Assembly: GCA_018263005.1 (NCBI GenBank)
Contig: JADFDH010000004.1
Location: 1-64,000 of the forward strand
From: Methanobacterium sp.
GTDB lineage: Archaea > Methanobacteriota > Methanobacteria > Methanobacteriales > Methanobacteriaceae
Length of the DNA: 64,000 nt
Direction of reading: 5' to 3'
Shown: positions 46,382 to 55,352 of the stretch, one piece after another
Numbering within the stretch: position 1 is the stretch's first letter
Layout of the letters: each line of letters starts with the position of its first letter
Notes under the pieces: model-generated
The model's database searches: none
What the model saw: the letters and a program-made list of their open reading frames with translations, nothing else
Told to the model about the DNA's origin: nothing
Made by a program: the position numbers and the translations under genes

Positions 46382-49300
46382 ATGAAAAAACAACTGATAT
46401 TTCTAGTTATGATATCTATCTTCATTTTTACTCTCTGTGACTCAGTATCAGCTAACGAAACACAAATGACAGACAATTTAACCAATGATAATTCTCAGAC
46501 CACATCTAATAACGAAAATGAAACTGATCCAAGAATTTATGGAGTGGTAACAGAGATATATGACGAAATTACAGGGACTTATCTAACCATGGATTCTGCT
46601 AAACCAGTAGAAGGAGCCAATATAACCATTAAAGACCCTTCTAATGATTCAATTATCACCACAGCAATCACCGGTATAGATGGAAAATATGATATTATTT
46701 TCATATCCCCCCTAACAAGCTTTAATGTAGAAATAGCATACTCTACCTACAAAACTTACATGGAAAATGTAACACCAACCATTCCCACTGATTCTACAAT
46801 AGCAGAAGCACAAGTAAACCATACATTCATGCCAGATATCGCCATTTTATGTTCAAATCCAGAACTTGCAAATACCATTAAAAATTTAGATAATCGAAGA
46901 TTAATCCACATTGACATTTGGTATGAGACTTCAGACAAAGATTGGATAATACAATATGTGAATTTCGCCTTTATATACATGGCCATGCCCGGATCAGGAT
47001 GGGGAGACACTTGGTACGATGAACTTCTTAAAAGCCCAGCTAACACCAACTACATGGTCTCCAGTACATTCGGATACCCCTGTGACACAGATACCAACGT
47101 TTATGGTGGAGATGGATTACACCTTCTAGGGGGTCATGACATCAGTGATACTGAAAACACACTGGAAAACACATATCTGGGTTCCTATTACTACTTAGCT
47201 AGTGGAACAGCACTAGAAACCAATCTAAATTATATGATAGAATACATTTATTACTTGCTGGGAGAAAAAACCAACAATCCAACTCAAAATGGTAAAAGTC
47301 CCATAATGGCCATACCCAGTTGGGGAATATACCATCCTGATTACCCTACCGAAACAATATCTGCAGTACCAACTCAGAATCAGATAAAAACATGGATAGA
47401 ATCCAATCCAGGATATACATCACCATATTATAGTTTAAAATGGATGGATGAAAATTACAGTAACTGGTCAGCAACATCACGTAACACCATATACCAGGCA
47501 TTCGAAAACTGGTATAACACCGAAAAATCAGATGTAACTGGTTCTTTCATAGTAATCGTAAGTTACACCGCGGGTGGAGAAACCATCGATGCATTGATCA
47601 GAGAATATGAAAGTCAGGGTAGGGCAGTTTTAAATCTGTTCCAGAGTGAAACCACCCCCTCTGCAGCCAGTCTACTGGAAGAATTAGTGGTTGGAATTAA
47701 TGGTAATGGCCCATTAGAAAGGGATGTGTCTGCAGTTACTTCACTATACTCCTGGTCACTTGATTACAATGATCTAGCCACTGGAGACGGCGCTCTAACT
47801 GAACTGGAAAATATCGATCTGGAGATCATCAAAGCCATCCAATTATACGATGCAAACAGTTTAACCAGTGAACTTGGTGCTCAGTCAGAATGGACTTATG
47901 CAGTTACTTATCCCTACTTTGAAGGTGTTTTCAGTCCAGTAGTGTTATCTTACACTGATGAAAATGGAGTGGAGCATCCCCTAGAATCAGGTGTAGAGAA
48001 GTTAGTAACTTTAACCAACAGTTGGGCAAAACTCAAGGAATTACCCAATGAACAAAAGAAAATCGCCATCATACTCTACAACTACCCACCAGGAAAAGCA
48101 GAAATGGGAGCATCATATCTGGATGTTTTCCAGAGCGTGCATGATCTTCTGGTTAAATTGGAAGAAGCAGGCTATGATTTAGGAACCGATGAAATTCCTA
48201 CTGTAGATGAATTGTACACCTTAGTAGCAGAATTCGGTAATAAAGGTAGCTGGGCACAGAATCTTCTGGAACAGTACGTCGAGAATAATCTGGAAACACT
48301 TCAGATTAACGGGCAACTGGTGGATTCTGTAACCTATATAAAATGGTTCAATGAATTACCAGAGGCACTTCAACAGGATGTAATAGCAGAATGGGGTTCT
48401 GCCCTTGGCGATATCATGGTTTATGATGAATATCTGGTCATTCCCGGTATATTACTTGGTAACGTGTTCATCACAGTGCAACCCAGCAGAGGTTGGGAAG
48501 AAGTAGAAGATTACCATGATCTATACCTACCCCCTAGTCACCAGTACATCGTATTCTACAACTGGTTAGAGGATGTTTTCGGTGCCAATGCTATGATACA
48601 CATGGGAACACACGGTACATTGGAATTCCTGCCAGGTAGAACTGTGGGTCTTCAGGAAGATGATTGGACTTTTCAGCTTACCAATATACCCAACATCAAC
48701 CCTTATATTGTTTCCAATCCTGGAGAAGGTATGGTGGCTAAAAACAGAGCAAATGCACTCATAATCGACCATATGACTCCTGCAATGGTTAGTTCTGGAC
48801 TTTATGGGGATCTTGTAGAGATCCATGAATTAATCCATCAGTACCAAAACGCTCTAACAGTAGGTAACAATCAGATATTACCGGCATTGAAAGATGAAAT
48901 AACAGCTAAAGCAGATGAAATGGGATTTGATAGTCAAACAGAGGAACAAACATTCGATAATTGGATGGAAGAACTTCATTTCATGTTACATGAAATTGAA
49001 AACGACATAATCCCCCTCGGTCTACACACAATTGGTAAGATACTCACCGGAGATGAGTTAGTAGAGGAAGTATTCACCATATCCTCTTCCATGTCCTCCA
49101 TCAATAATCATATGAAAAACGTGCTATATCCAGAGATAACAGTGGATTACTATGATATGCAGAAAGATAACCAGTATGAAAGTGAAATTGAAGATATAAA
49201 CACAACAATAAAAGATTACATAAAACAAATTGCAAATGGTGCTGATCCATCAAATTTAGGAATTACAGATCCAGACCTACTGACTGACCTGGAATACTGT

Positions 49301-50980
49301 CAAGAAATCATTGATAGCATCAGAAATAATCAGGAATGGAAAAATCTATTGGATGCTCTTAGTGGATGTTTCATAAGTTCCGGTTTAGGGGCAGATCCCT
49401 CTTATGCAGATGTACTACCCACAGGTATGAACTTCTATTCTTCAGACCCGGAAAAAATGCCCACCAAGGCCGCCTGGGAAACTGCTAAAGCCCTGGTTGA
49501 TGAAATGTTAATTAAATATTACCAGGATCATGGCGAATTCCCGGAAACAATTGGTATGGTGATGTGGGGGACTGAATTGCTCAGAACTGACGGCATAGCC
49601 ATAGCAGAGTTTCTGTATCTTCTAGGTGTTCAAATTGTATGGGAAAGCAATGGAGATGTTAATCCCAATTCTACACTAATTCCATTGGAAGATCTGACCA
49701 TAAATATGGATGGTATTACCATGCAAAGACCACGTATAGATGTATTTACCACTGCAGTCATAGGTAACGAGATATGGATCAATCTAATGAACAATGCGGT
49801 GTTGTTAGTATCCCAAGCAAATGAAACTTTAGATGAAAACTATCTAATAAAACACCTTGCTGAAAATCCATCCCTGGACCGAATCTTTGGATTGGATGGT
49901 CTGGTACTGGAAGGTACCGGAATCTCTGATCTGGCGCCTAACACCAGTAAATGGGAGACCAGTGATGATCTGGCCAGTGTATATCTTTCCAGAGTCTCTT
50001 TTGCCTGGAGATCCACAAATGATGGTGTCACCATCCAGCAGAACCAGGATACATTCCAGTATCTGTTAAAGACATCTGACATCATTACCCAGAATATCGA
50101 TAGTACCTGGAGATTACTGGACTCTGATGACTATTATGACTGGTATGGTGGTATGTTACTAGCATCCCAGAACCTTGGTGGAAATCCTGATGGTTTACTT
50201 GCAGACATCCGAAACCAAAATGATATTAAAATAAGAAACGTGCGAGAAGAGATCGAATTGGAGATTAGATCCCAACTATTAAATCCAACTTACAGAGATT
50301 CGCTTTTAAACACCCCCAGTGGATGGATTGAGTACGCTGAACGGTATGAAAATCTGTTTGGAATGTCATCAACCACTGGTTCTGTCTCCAACCAGATGTG
50401 GACTCAGGTTTCACAGAATTTGCTGGATTTAAGTAGCAACGGATTATCAAGTAATTATCAGGGATACGCCATGGGAAGCATGTTAGGATGGGCTATTGAA
50501 GCAGCAAGGAGAGATTTGTGGCAACCATCACAGCAGATGTTAACTGAACTGGCAAATGCTTATATCGAAACAACAGTCCAATATGGGGTTAGTTGCTGTC
50601 ACCATACCTGTGGAAACCTGGTTTTCAATCAATGGGTTATTCAGTCGTCTTCACTAGATTCTGCTGCGTTGCAACAATTTGCAAATACTATGAACAGCGC
50701 AACCAGCATGGGTTTAAAGGTGGGGAGCACATCAAACGATCCCTCTTCTAATCCAGAAGATTCAAACGATGTAAATTCACCTGGTGAAACCGTATCCGCA
50801 ACTACAGTTGATAGTAGCTCTTCCAATGGTGATAAAAAGGGTAGCAGTACCTCTGCACATGAAGTAACCATAGGTGACCCCCAAGAATCTTCAACATCTC
50901 AAATGCCCATATATGCCGTTTTAGGAGTTTTACTTCTCATTGGACTTTTTGGTGCGGGATACTATTACAAGGTAAAATAA
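46382..50980 (+). CDS. Exported, membrane-anchored CobN-like protein, second paralogue
   Basis: 1532 residues from ATG 46382 with GGAGGTG upstream. Signal peptide (1-24), a carboxypeptidase-regulatory-like beta-sandwich (about 50-150, RIYGVVTEIYD...VEGANITI), then the CobN/BchH core (about 155-1420) with SYLDVFQSVHDLL, GNVFITVQPSRGWE and the canonical MGTHGTLEFLPGR (about 741-753). A CCHHTCGN cluster lies near 1404, then a Ser-rich linker with PGETVSA and a C-terminal helix. Unlike the first paralogue it keeps the standard HG motif of CobN proteins and lacks CARDB/DUF3344. The two probably bind different ligands or form a pair at the cell surface. Confidence 0.87.
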   Translation: MKKQLIFLVMISIFIFTLCDSVSANETQMTDNLTNDNSQTTSNNENETDPRIYGVVTEIYDEITGTYLTMDSAKPVEGANITIKDPSNDSIITTAITGIDGKYDIIFISPLTSFNVEIAYSTYKTYMENVTPTIPTDSTIAEAQVNHTFMPDIAILCSNPELANTIKNLDNRRLIHIDIWYETSDKDWIIQYVNFAFIYMAMPGSGWGDTWYDELLKSPANTNYMVSSTFGYPCDTDTNVYGGDGLHLLGGHDISDTENTLENTYLGSYYYLASGTALETNLNYMIEYIYYLLGEKTNNPTQNGKSPIMAIPSWGIYHPDYPTETISAVPTQNQIKTWIESNPGYTSPYYSLKWMDENYSNWSATSRNTIYQAFENWYNTEKSDVTGSFIVIVSYTAGGETIDALIREYESQGRAVLNLFQSETTPSAASLLEELVVGINGNGPLERDVSAVTSLYSWSLDYNDLATGDGALTELENIDLEIIKAIQLYDANSLTSELGAQSEWTYAVTYPYFEGVFSPVVLSYTDENGVEHPLESGVEKLVTLTNSWAKLKELPNEQKKIAIILYNYPPGKAEMGASYLDVFQSVHDLLVKLEEAGYDLGTDEIPTVDELYTLVAEFGNKGSWAQNLLEQYVENNLETLQINGQLVDSVTYIKWFNELPEALQQDVIAEWGSALGDIMVYDEYLVIPGILLGNVFITVQPSRGWEEVEDYHDLYLPPSHQYIVFYNWLEDVFGANAMIHMGTHGTLEFLPGRTVGLQEDDWTFQLTNIPNINPYIVSNPGEGMVAKNRANALIIDHMTPAMVSSGLYGDLVEIHELIHQYQNALTVGNNQILPALKDEITAKADEMGFDSQTEEQTFDNWMEELHFMLHEIENDIIPLGLHTIGKILTGDELVEEVFTISSSMSSINNHMKNVLYPEITVDYYDMQKDNQYESEIEDINTTIKDYIKQIANGADPSNLGITDPDLLTDLEYCQEIIDSIRNNQEWKNLLDALSGCFISSGLGADPSYADVLPTGMNFYSSDPEKMPTKAAWETAKALVDEMLIKYYQDHGEFPETIGMVMWGTELLRTDGIAIAEFLYLLGVQIVWESNGDVNPNSTLIPLEDLTINMDGITMQRPRIDVFTTAVIGNEIWINLMNNAVLLVSQANETLDENYLIKHLAENPSLDRIFGLDGLVLEGTGISDLAPNTSKWETSDDLASVYLSRVSFAWRSTNDGVTIQQNQDTFQYLLKTSDIITQNIDSTWRLLDSDDYYDWYGGMLLASQNLGGNPDGLLADIRNQNDIKIRNVREEIELEIRSQLLNPTYRDSLLNTPSGWIEYAERYENLFGMSSTTGSVSNQMWTQVSQNLLDLSSNGLSSNYQGYAMGSMLGWAIEAARRDLWQPSQQMLTELANAYIETTVQYGVSCCHHTCGNLVFNQWVIQSSSLDSAALQQFANTMNSATSMGLKVGSTSNDPSSNPEDSNDVNSPGETVSATTVDSSSSNGDKKGSSTSAHEVTIGDPQESSTSQMPIYAVLGVLLLIGLFGAGYYYKVK

Positions 50981-51075
50981 AAAAACCAATTTAATTTTTT
51001 TATTTTTTTATTTTCGAAAGATGATCTACTAAAAGAAAAAATAGGTAATAAATAAAGACTAGACGAGGATTATAA

Positions 51076-51116
51076 AGTATTACTATTGGCTAAGTATTAC
51101 TTATTGAACTTATAAA
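51076..51116 (+). promoter_or_regulatory. Two AGTATTACT boxes plus TATA before the DUF2162-ExbB-DUF2149 genes
   Basis: AGTATTACT occurs at 51076-51084 and 51093-51101 (17 bp centre to centre). A TATA-like ACTTATAAAG follows at about 51107-51116. An alternative TATA (ATTATATATATGG) near 51150 would give an almost leaderless transcript. Confidence 0.65.
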
Positions 51117-51188
51117 GGAGAAAAGGTAATAATACTAATTAAATAGAAATTATTATATATATGGAATTTTTAAATTAAAGTGATTATT

Positions 51189-51893
51189 ATGTGGGAAATA
51201 TTATGGCAAATGGGAATACTTTCAGCGATATTATTCTTTGCATTTAAAATAGGAATGGCTATGGGCTTTGCTAATTTATCGAAAAAAGCAGCTGCTGGAA
51301 TAGCCTTAGGTTATGGTGTGGGATTACTAATTCTGACCAGAATTGCATCAGAATATACTGACTTCATGTATAAATTGATGTATGATTATAATTCAGTTAT
51401 ATTCCTTCTAATGGCTGCGGTTATTCTTTATGCTGGATTTCATACTGTAAAGGAATGGAAAATTCATCGAAAAAATCAATCCACTGCCACCTGCATGGCT
51501 ATGATTGCACCATGCCCCTGTTGTTTTGGGGCGGTACTCGCTGTGATTATACTCATGTCCCCAGTTATAGGGGCTTCATCCTTTGTAATTGGCCAATATT
51601 CTGCAGTTTTTTTAGCAGTAATGATAGGAGTTTTTTATTTACTTTCAAATAGCATAACCAAATTTCTTAAGAAACCTTTTCCAGTGGTCCTTGGAAATTT
51701 CATGTTGTTCATGGGCTTTTACTTTTTAGCATCTGCCATCGTAATTCCCAATATAGCCACAGTATTATCCAGTAAAATGAGTCCAATGACATTGCCCTCA
51801 ATCGAAACAATAATATATGCATTATTAGGGGTTGCTTTTTTATTAGTCTTTGGATTTTACATAAATAAAAAAAATAGTACACTTTTACAATGA
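51189..51893 (+). CDS. DUF2162 polytopic membrane protein (putative transporter)
   Basis: 234 residues with about six membrane helices. It has a conserved-looking cysteine group Cys102, Cys109, Cys111, Cys112 (TCMAMIAPCPCCFGAV) in a loop or helix start, a good metal or thiol site. I assign it to DUF2162, a family that I recall next to exported chelatases of haem-uptake type. ATG 51189 was preferred over GTG 51180 because GTGAT then acts as the ribosome site. It is followed by the ExbB-like gene after 16 bases, so one transcript. It may be the permease for the released metal or tetrapyrrole. Confidence 0.78.
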   Translation: MWEILWQMGILSAILFFAFKIGMAMGFANLSKKAAAGIALGYGVGLLILTRIASEYTDFMYKLMYDYNSVIFLLMAAVILYAGFHTVKEWKIHRKNQSTATCMAMIAPCPCCFGAVLAVIILMSPVIGASSFVIGQYSAVFLAVMIGVFYLLSNSITKFLKKPFPVVLGNFMLFMGFYFLASAIVIPNIATVLSSKMSPMTLPSIETIIYALLGVAFLLVFGFYINKKNSTLLQ

Positions 51894-51909
51894 AAACAGG
51901 TGATAACCA

Positions 51910-52584
51910 ATGGTAGCGATTCCTGGAAGTGAAATGTTAGGTTCAGCTTTACATGTAATATCTCAAAGTCTTCTTATACCAGTAATTGTTGGTCTCCTGG
52001 CCTTTATGGTATATGCCATAATTAGCTTTGGTGGCCTTATTTCAGAGCATTCCAGCAGAATTCGGTTTGACGCGGGGAAAACAGAAGAGATTATAAAAAA
52101 TATATCTAATCCCGGCACACCGGAGAAAATAATTGAAGAAGTAAATAAAAGTGAACTGCCAAAAAGCAGTAAAGATGTCCTGGTTAAAATAGCATCCGCA
52201 TCAAATATAGGTCCTAAATCAAGGGAAGCTTTAGCCCGGAAGTTGATTGAGGGTGAAGAGTTAAAAGCAGCTAAGAGTCTTGAAAAAACAGATATGGTGA
52301 CTAGATTAGGTCCTACTCTTGGTTTGATGGGAACTTTAATTCCTATGGGGCCGGGATTAGCTGCTCTTGGTGCTGGAGATATTAACGCGCTTGCCCAGGC
52401 AATAATTATAGCTTTCGACACCACAGTAGTGGGTCTGGCAGCTGGGGGAGTGGCTTATGTAATATCAAAAGTTCGAAGAAGATGGTATGAAGATAATTTA
52501 TCAACACTGGACACCCTGGCAGAATCTGTATTGGAGGTTTTAGATAATGCTAAGACGAAAACGGCGTTTGCTGTTAGATCATGA
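51910..52584 (+). CDS. MotA/TolQ/ExbB-family proton-channel protein
   Basis: 224 residues with three membrane helices (about 18-42, then two near 135-158 and 160-188). The family core is LGPTLGLMGTLIPMGPGLAAL...AFDTTVVGLAAGGVAYVISKVRRRW. ExbB-type proteins form a pentameric channel that couples proton (or sodium) flow to movement of an ExbD-like partner, here DUF2149 encoded in the overlapping next gene. In a single-membrane archaeon there is no outer membrane TonB receptor, so the energised target must be on or in the cytoplasmic membrane, plausibly the anchored CobN-like proteins. ATG follows GGTGAT. Confidence 0.85.
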   Translation: MVAIPGSEMLGSALHVISQSLLIPVIVGLLAFMVYAIISFGGLISEHSSRIRFDAGKTEEIIKNISNPGTPEKIIEEVNKSELPKSSKDVLVKIASASNIGPKSREALARKLIEGEELKAAKSLEKTDMVTRLGPTLGLMGTLIPMGPGLAALGAGDINALAQAIIIAFDTTVVGLAAGGVAYVISKVRRRWYEDNLSTLDTLAESVLEVLDNAKTKTAFAVRS

Positions 52585-52879
52585 TGAAGATCCTATGGCT
52601 GGATCAGCCAATCTGGTAGATGCCATGCTGGTATTATCTGTGGGCTTTCTTATTTTTCTGGTTGTCTCCTGGAATATGCAAAATGTTGTTTTCGCTGATT
52701 CCAGTCCAGAAGAAAAAAAAGAAACCATGGAAGCCATGAAAAAAGCAGCTGAAATTAAAAAGGGTAAGGAATTAAATGATACACCGGATACTTCTTCAGG
52801 ATCCGGTGAAGGATATGTGGAAATGGGTACCGTTTATAAAGACCCCACAACGGGTAAATTGATAATGGTTGGAGGTTAA
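52547..52879 (+). CDS. DUF2149 protein, ExbD/TolR-like partner
   Basis: 110 residues: basic N-terminus, a single membrane helix starting about residue 22 with an acidic residue at its entry (Asp25 in SANLVDAMLVLSVGF), then a charged external segment ending GYVEMGTVYKDPTTGKLIMVGG. Topology and the membrane Asp resemble ExbD/TolR/MotB. The gene overlaps the ExbB-like gene by 38 bases, so production of the two is coupled. The typical ExbD periplasmic domain is much shortened. Assignment to DUF2149 is from memory. Confidence 0.78.
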   Translation: MLRRKRRLLLDHDEDPMAGSANLVDAMLVLSVGFLIFLVVSWNMQNVVFADSSPEEKKETMEAMKKAAEIKKGKELNDTPDTSSGSGEGYVEMGTVYKDPTTGKLIMVGG

Positions 52880-52933
52880 TCATCCAATTTAACTTTTAAG
52901 AATTAATCTAAATAAAAATTCAAAGTGATAACA

Positions 52934-53152
52934 ATGCCCTCCAGATCACCAGAAATAATCAGAGAACATAAAATTAAAGGGAACCAGAACATCAATTTAC
53001 AGAGTTTTCATACTACCAAAACCATTAATACCATACTCTACATTGATGATGAAGTTTTAAAGGTTAAAACTGTGGTAAATATTGATGGTACCTTGGAGAT
53101 CTATATAGAAAAACCAAATAAATCAACAAAAATAATTACCCCTACAAAATGA
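52934..53152 (+). CDS. Small hypothetical protein, 72 aa, end of the ExbB/DUF2149 cluster
   Basis: ATG 52934 has GTGAT upstream; a GTG at 52925 is less likely. The product is basic and beta-rich, without membrane helix (for example TINTILYIDDEVLKVKTVV). It is 55 bases after DUF2149 in the same orientation. Not recognised. It could be a cytosolic regulator or accessory of the membrane complex. Confidence 0.55.
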   Translation: MPSRSPEIIREHKIKGNQNINLQSFHTTKTINTILYIDDEVLKVKTVVNIDGTLEIYIEKPNKSTKIITPTK

Positions 53153-53458
53153 CATTTAATTTTTTAAAATTTTTTTTAAGATATTTTTTTTTATTTAATA
53201 AAAATTGTTTTAATACTAAACTTTGCAAAAATTGAGATCCAGTAATAATTTTGTAATATTTTTAATACTGATTTTAGGCATTCAGTAATACTAACAGAAA
53301 CGTTTATATGAGTTTAGTCCAAATTCTGAATAGGATTTTATGGGTTAATATGTTGATTTAGAGGTATTACATCATATATAAAATGATTTAAGAATAGTAA
53401 TACTACCTAAACAAGTATACTATAAAACCTATCAATAAAAAAAATAGGAGGCGAAAAT
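53153..53458. other. Promoter-rich intergenic region before cbiM
   Basis: 306 bases without a gene. A T-rich tract after 53159 could terminate the upstream cluster. The rest holds two perfect AGTAATACT boxes, several partial ones (AGTAATAAT 53241-53249, GGTATTACA near 53363, AGTATACT 53414-53421) and at least two TATA-like sequences, so it seems dedicated to control of the CbiMNQ transporter. I saw no cobalamin-riboswitch-like structure. Confidence 0.6.
53284..53427 (+). promoter_or_regulatory. Two AGTAATACT operators upstream of cbiM
   Basis: AGTAATACT at 53284-53292 precedes TTTATATGAG (about 53303-53312). AGTAATACT at 53396-53404 and AGTATACT at 53414-53421 precede or overlap CTATAAAA (about 53420-53427). 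Both lie where a repressor would hinder TBP/TFB binding. Confidence 0.65.
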
Positions 53459-54106
53459 TTGCATTTACCAGATGGTTTTATACCTTTATGGCAGTGTGGT
53501 ATTTACTGGATCATTGCCCTAGTAGCTCTGGGCTATGCTCTAATTTGGGCTAGAAAAAACTTGGATGAGAAAAACATACCTCTAATGGCTGTTCTGGCAG
53601 CAGGTATATTTGCTATTCAGGCTATGAACATCCCCATACCATGGGGTACCAGTGGACATATGGTAGGAGCAGCATTAATTGCGATAATATTTGTAAGCCC
53701 CTGGGCTGCAGTACTTGTTTTATCTATTGTGCTGATTCTACAAGGATTGATATTTGGAGATGGTGGAATTACCGCCATGGGAGCTAATATTGTTAATATG
53801 GGAATAGTCGGCGGTTTCGTAGGATTTTATACATACAAATCCTTGAAAGGATTAGGAAGAATACCAGCCGTATTCCTGGCATCATGGGCATCAATTTTCT
53901 TAGCATCCATTGTTTGTTCCCTTGAATTGTCTCTGGCAGGTACATTCCCATTGATAGAAGGATTGATCTTCATGGGATTATATCACGCAGTTATTGGATG
54001 TATAGAAGGCGTAATAAGTGTAGTGGTTATTTTAGGTATTGATAACGTACGACCAGACCTATTATCCCAATGGGTCCGGAGTAAAAAACCGGGGGCCGTA
54101 GAATGA
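53459..54106 (+). CDS. cbiM: Cobalt/nickel ECF transporter substrate-binding subunit CbiM
   Basis: 215 residues. It begins MHLPDGFIPLWQ, the invariant start of CbiM/NikM, in which the N-terminal amine and His2 bind the metal together with later His residues (here His67 in GTSGHMVGAAL). The start is TTG 53459 with GGAGGCG upstream. Because Met1 and His2 are ligands this start is certain. About six membrane helices. Choice between cobalt and nickel cannot be made from sequence. It overlaps the next gene by ATGA. Confidence 0.93.
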   Translation: MHLPDGFIPLWQCGIYWIIALVALGYALIWARKNLDEKNIPLMAVLAAGIFAIQAMNIPIPWGTSGHMVGAALIAIIFVSPWAAVLVLSIVLILQGLIFGDGGITAMGANIVNMGIVGGFVGFYTYKSLKGLGRIPAVFLASWASIFLASIVCSLELSLAGTFPLIEGLIFMGLYHAVIGCIEGVISVVVILGIDNVRPDLLSQWVRSKKPGAVE

Positions 54107-54411
54107 GCACCAAAAACCGTAATTTACTCTTTGGCGGGCTTATTATAGCATTAATAATCGCTGTTCTGGCACCATTCCTGGCGTCAAGCAATCCTGATGG
54201 ATTGGAAAGCTCAGCTGAAAGTATGCAAGTACCTGAATCTGAACCAGCTTACACTGCCCCATTACCTGATTATGCAATACCTGGTATGGAGGATAATCCT
54301 TTAGGAGGTGTGATCGCCCTTATTTTAGGAACGATCTTGGTTCTCCTAGTGGCGCTGGTAGTGACTAAATTATTGGCTAAAAGGAAAGAAAATAAACTGG
54401 ATAAACAATGA
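54103..54411 (+). CDS. cbiN: PDGLE-domain protein (CbiN-like subunit)
   Basis: 102 residues with two membrane helices (about 9-27 and 68-90) and the NPDGLES motif (about 30-36) in the external loop. It has the topology of CbiN, the small subunit that helps CbiM load Co/Ni. It is translationally coupled to cbiM and followed by cbiQ. Confidence 0.88.
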   Translation: MSTKNRNLLFGGLIIALIIAVLAPFLASSNPDGLESSAESMQVPESEPAYTAPLPDYAIPGMEDNPLGGVIALILGTILVLLVALVVTKLLAKRKENKLDKQ

Positions 54412-54463
54412 AGGAGCATTAAGCTCCTACATCCATTTTTAGAAAAAAATAGAGACGAAGATC

Positions 54464-55252
54464 ATGCATGGATTATTTGAAATCGACCAGGAAGCAAATA
54501 AAGACAGTTTTATGAACAATTTAGATGGAAGAATTAAACTAATATCCTCCATACTAATTATTATATACGCTGTTTCCAGTACAGACCTTCTAATTCTGGT
54601 TATAATTGAAATATACCTTTTATTGCTGATATCTTTATCTAATGTCTCTGCTAAATATGCTATAAAACGTATAGCATTAATCATTCCTTTTGGAGGCTTT
54701 GTAGCACTAATACAGCCATTTTTCCAGCCAGGAAATGTTATATGGACTGATCCATTCGGAATTTTACAAATGACTGATTATGGACTGTATTTTGGAACAT
54801 TACTCCTCTTTAGAGTTACCGTTTGTGTAACCTCCATTGTTTTCTTATCATCTTCCACATCTATGCAGGATCTGGTTGCCTCGGCCCAGAAACTGGGAGT
54901 GCCTCATCAGTTAGCCATGCTTTTGAACTTAACTGTCCGATACCTGTTTTTCTTTTACGACCAGTTGATGAATATTTTAAATGCACAATCCACCCGTTGC
55001 TTCCATATATTCAATAGAAAAACAACTTATCAATGGAGGATTAAAAAAGTAGGAGAAACTATTACTATGATGTTTCTAAGAACCTTTGAACAAGGTGAAA
55101 AAGTATATTTAAGTATGATGTCTCGTGGTTACACAGGGAACACCCGTATTTATAGGGCTAAAGAAAGATTAGATAAAAGAGACTTTGCATTCATGGGAAC
55201 CACCATATCCATGATTTTGATTTTGCAAATGTTGAATATTATGGTGCTTTAA
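54464..55252 (+). CDS. cbiQ: Energy-coupling factor transporter transmembrane subunit CbiQ
   Basis: 262 residues with about five membrane helices and the coupling helices carrying MLNLTVRYLFFFYDQLMN and the SRG motif MMSRGYTG (canonical A-R-G). The T subunit links CbiM to the CbiO ATPases. No cbiO gene follows: the next genes are convergent secretion genes. The ATPase must be encoded elsewhere or a shared one is used. Confidence 0.9.
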   Translation: MHGLFEIDQEANKDSFMNNLDGRIKLISSILIIIYAVSSTDLLILVIIEIYLLLLISLSNVSAKYAIKRIALIIPFGGFVALIQPFFQPGNVIWTDPFGILQMTDYGLYFGTLLLFRVTVCVTSIVFLSSSTSMQDLVASAQKLGVPHQLAMLLNLTVRYLFFFYDQLMNILNAQSTRCFHIFNRKTTYQWRIKKVGETITMMFLRTFEQGEKVYLSMMSRGYTGNTRIYRAKERLDKRDFAFMGTTISMILILQMLNIMVL

Positions 55253-55352
55253 TTATTAACTATTTTTTTAAAATCAATTTCTTTTCTATTAATTGAGTCT
55301 CATTTTATAAAAAAAGAATATTTTCCTTCTAATATTAAGAAAAGAGTTTTGA

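Noticed and set aside
39794..50980. Cytosolic cobaltochelatase CobN for B12 synthesis
   Set aside because: Both proteins have signal peptides, extracellular domains and C-terminal anchors, and no CobS/CobT-like or ChlD-like genes are near. Archaea also use the early-cobalt pathway with CbiK/CbiX-type chelatases.
53153..53458. Cobalamin riboswitch upstream of cbiM
   Set aside because: No B12-box-like sequence or multi-stem structure was visible; the region is explained better by operator boxes and TATA elements.
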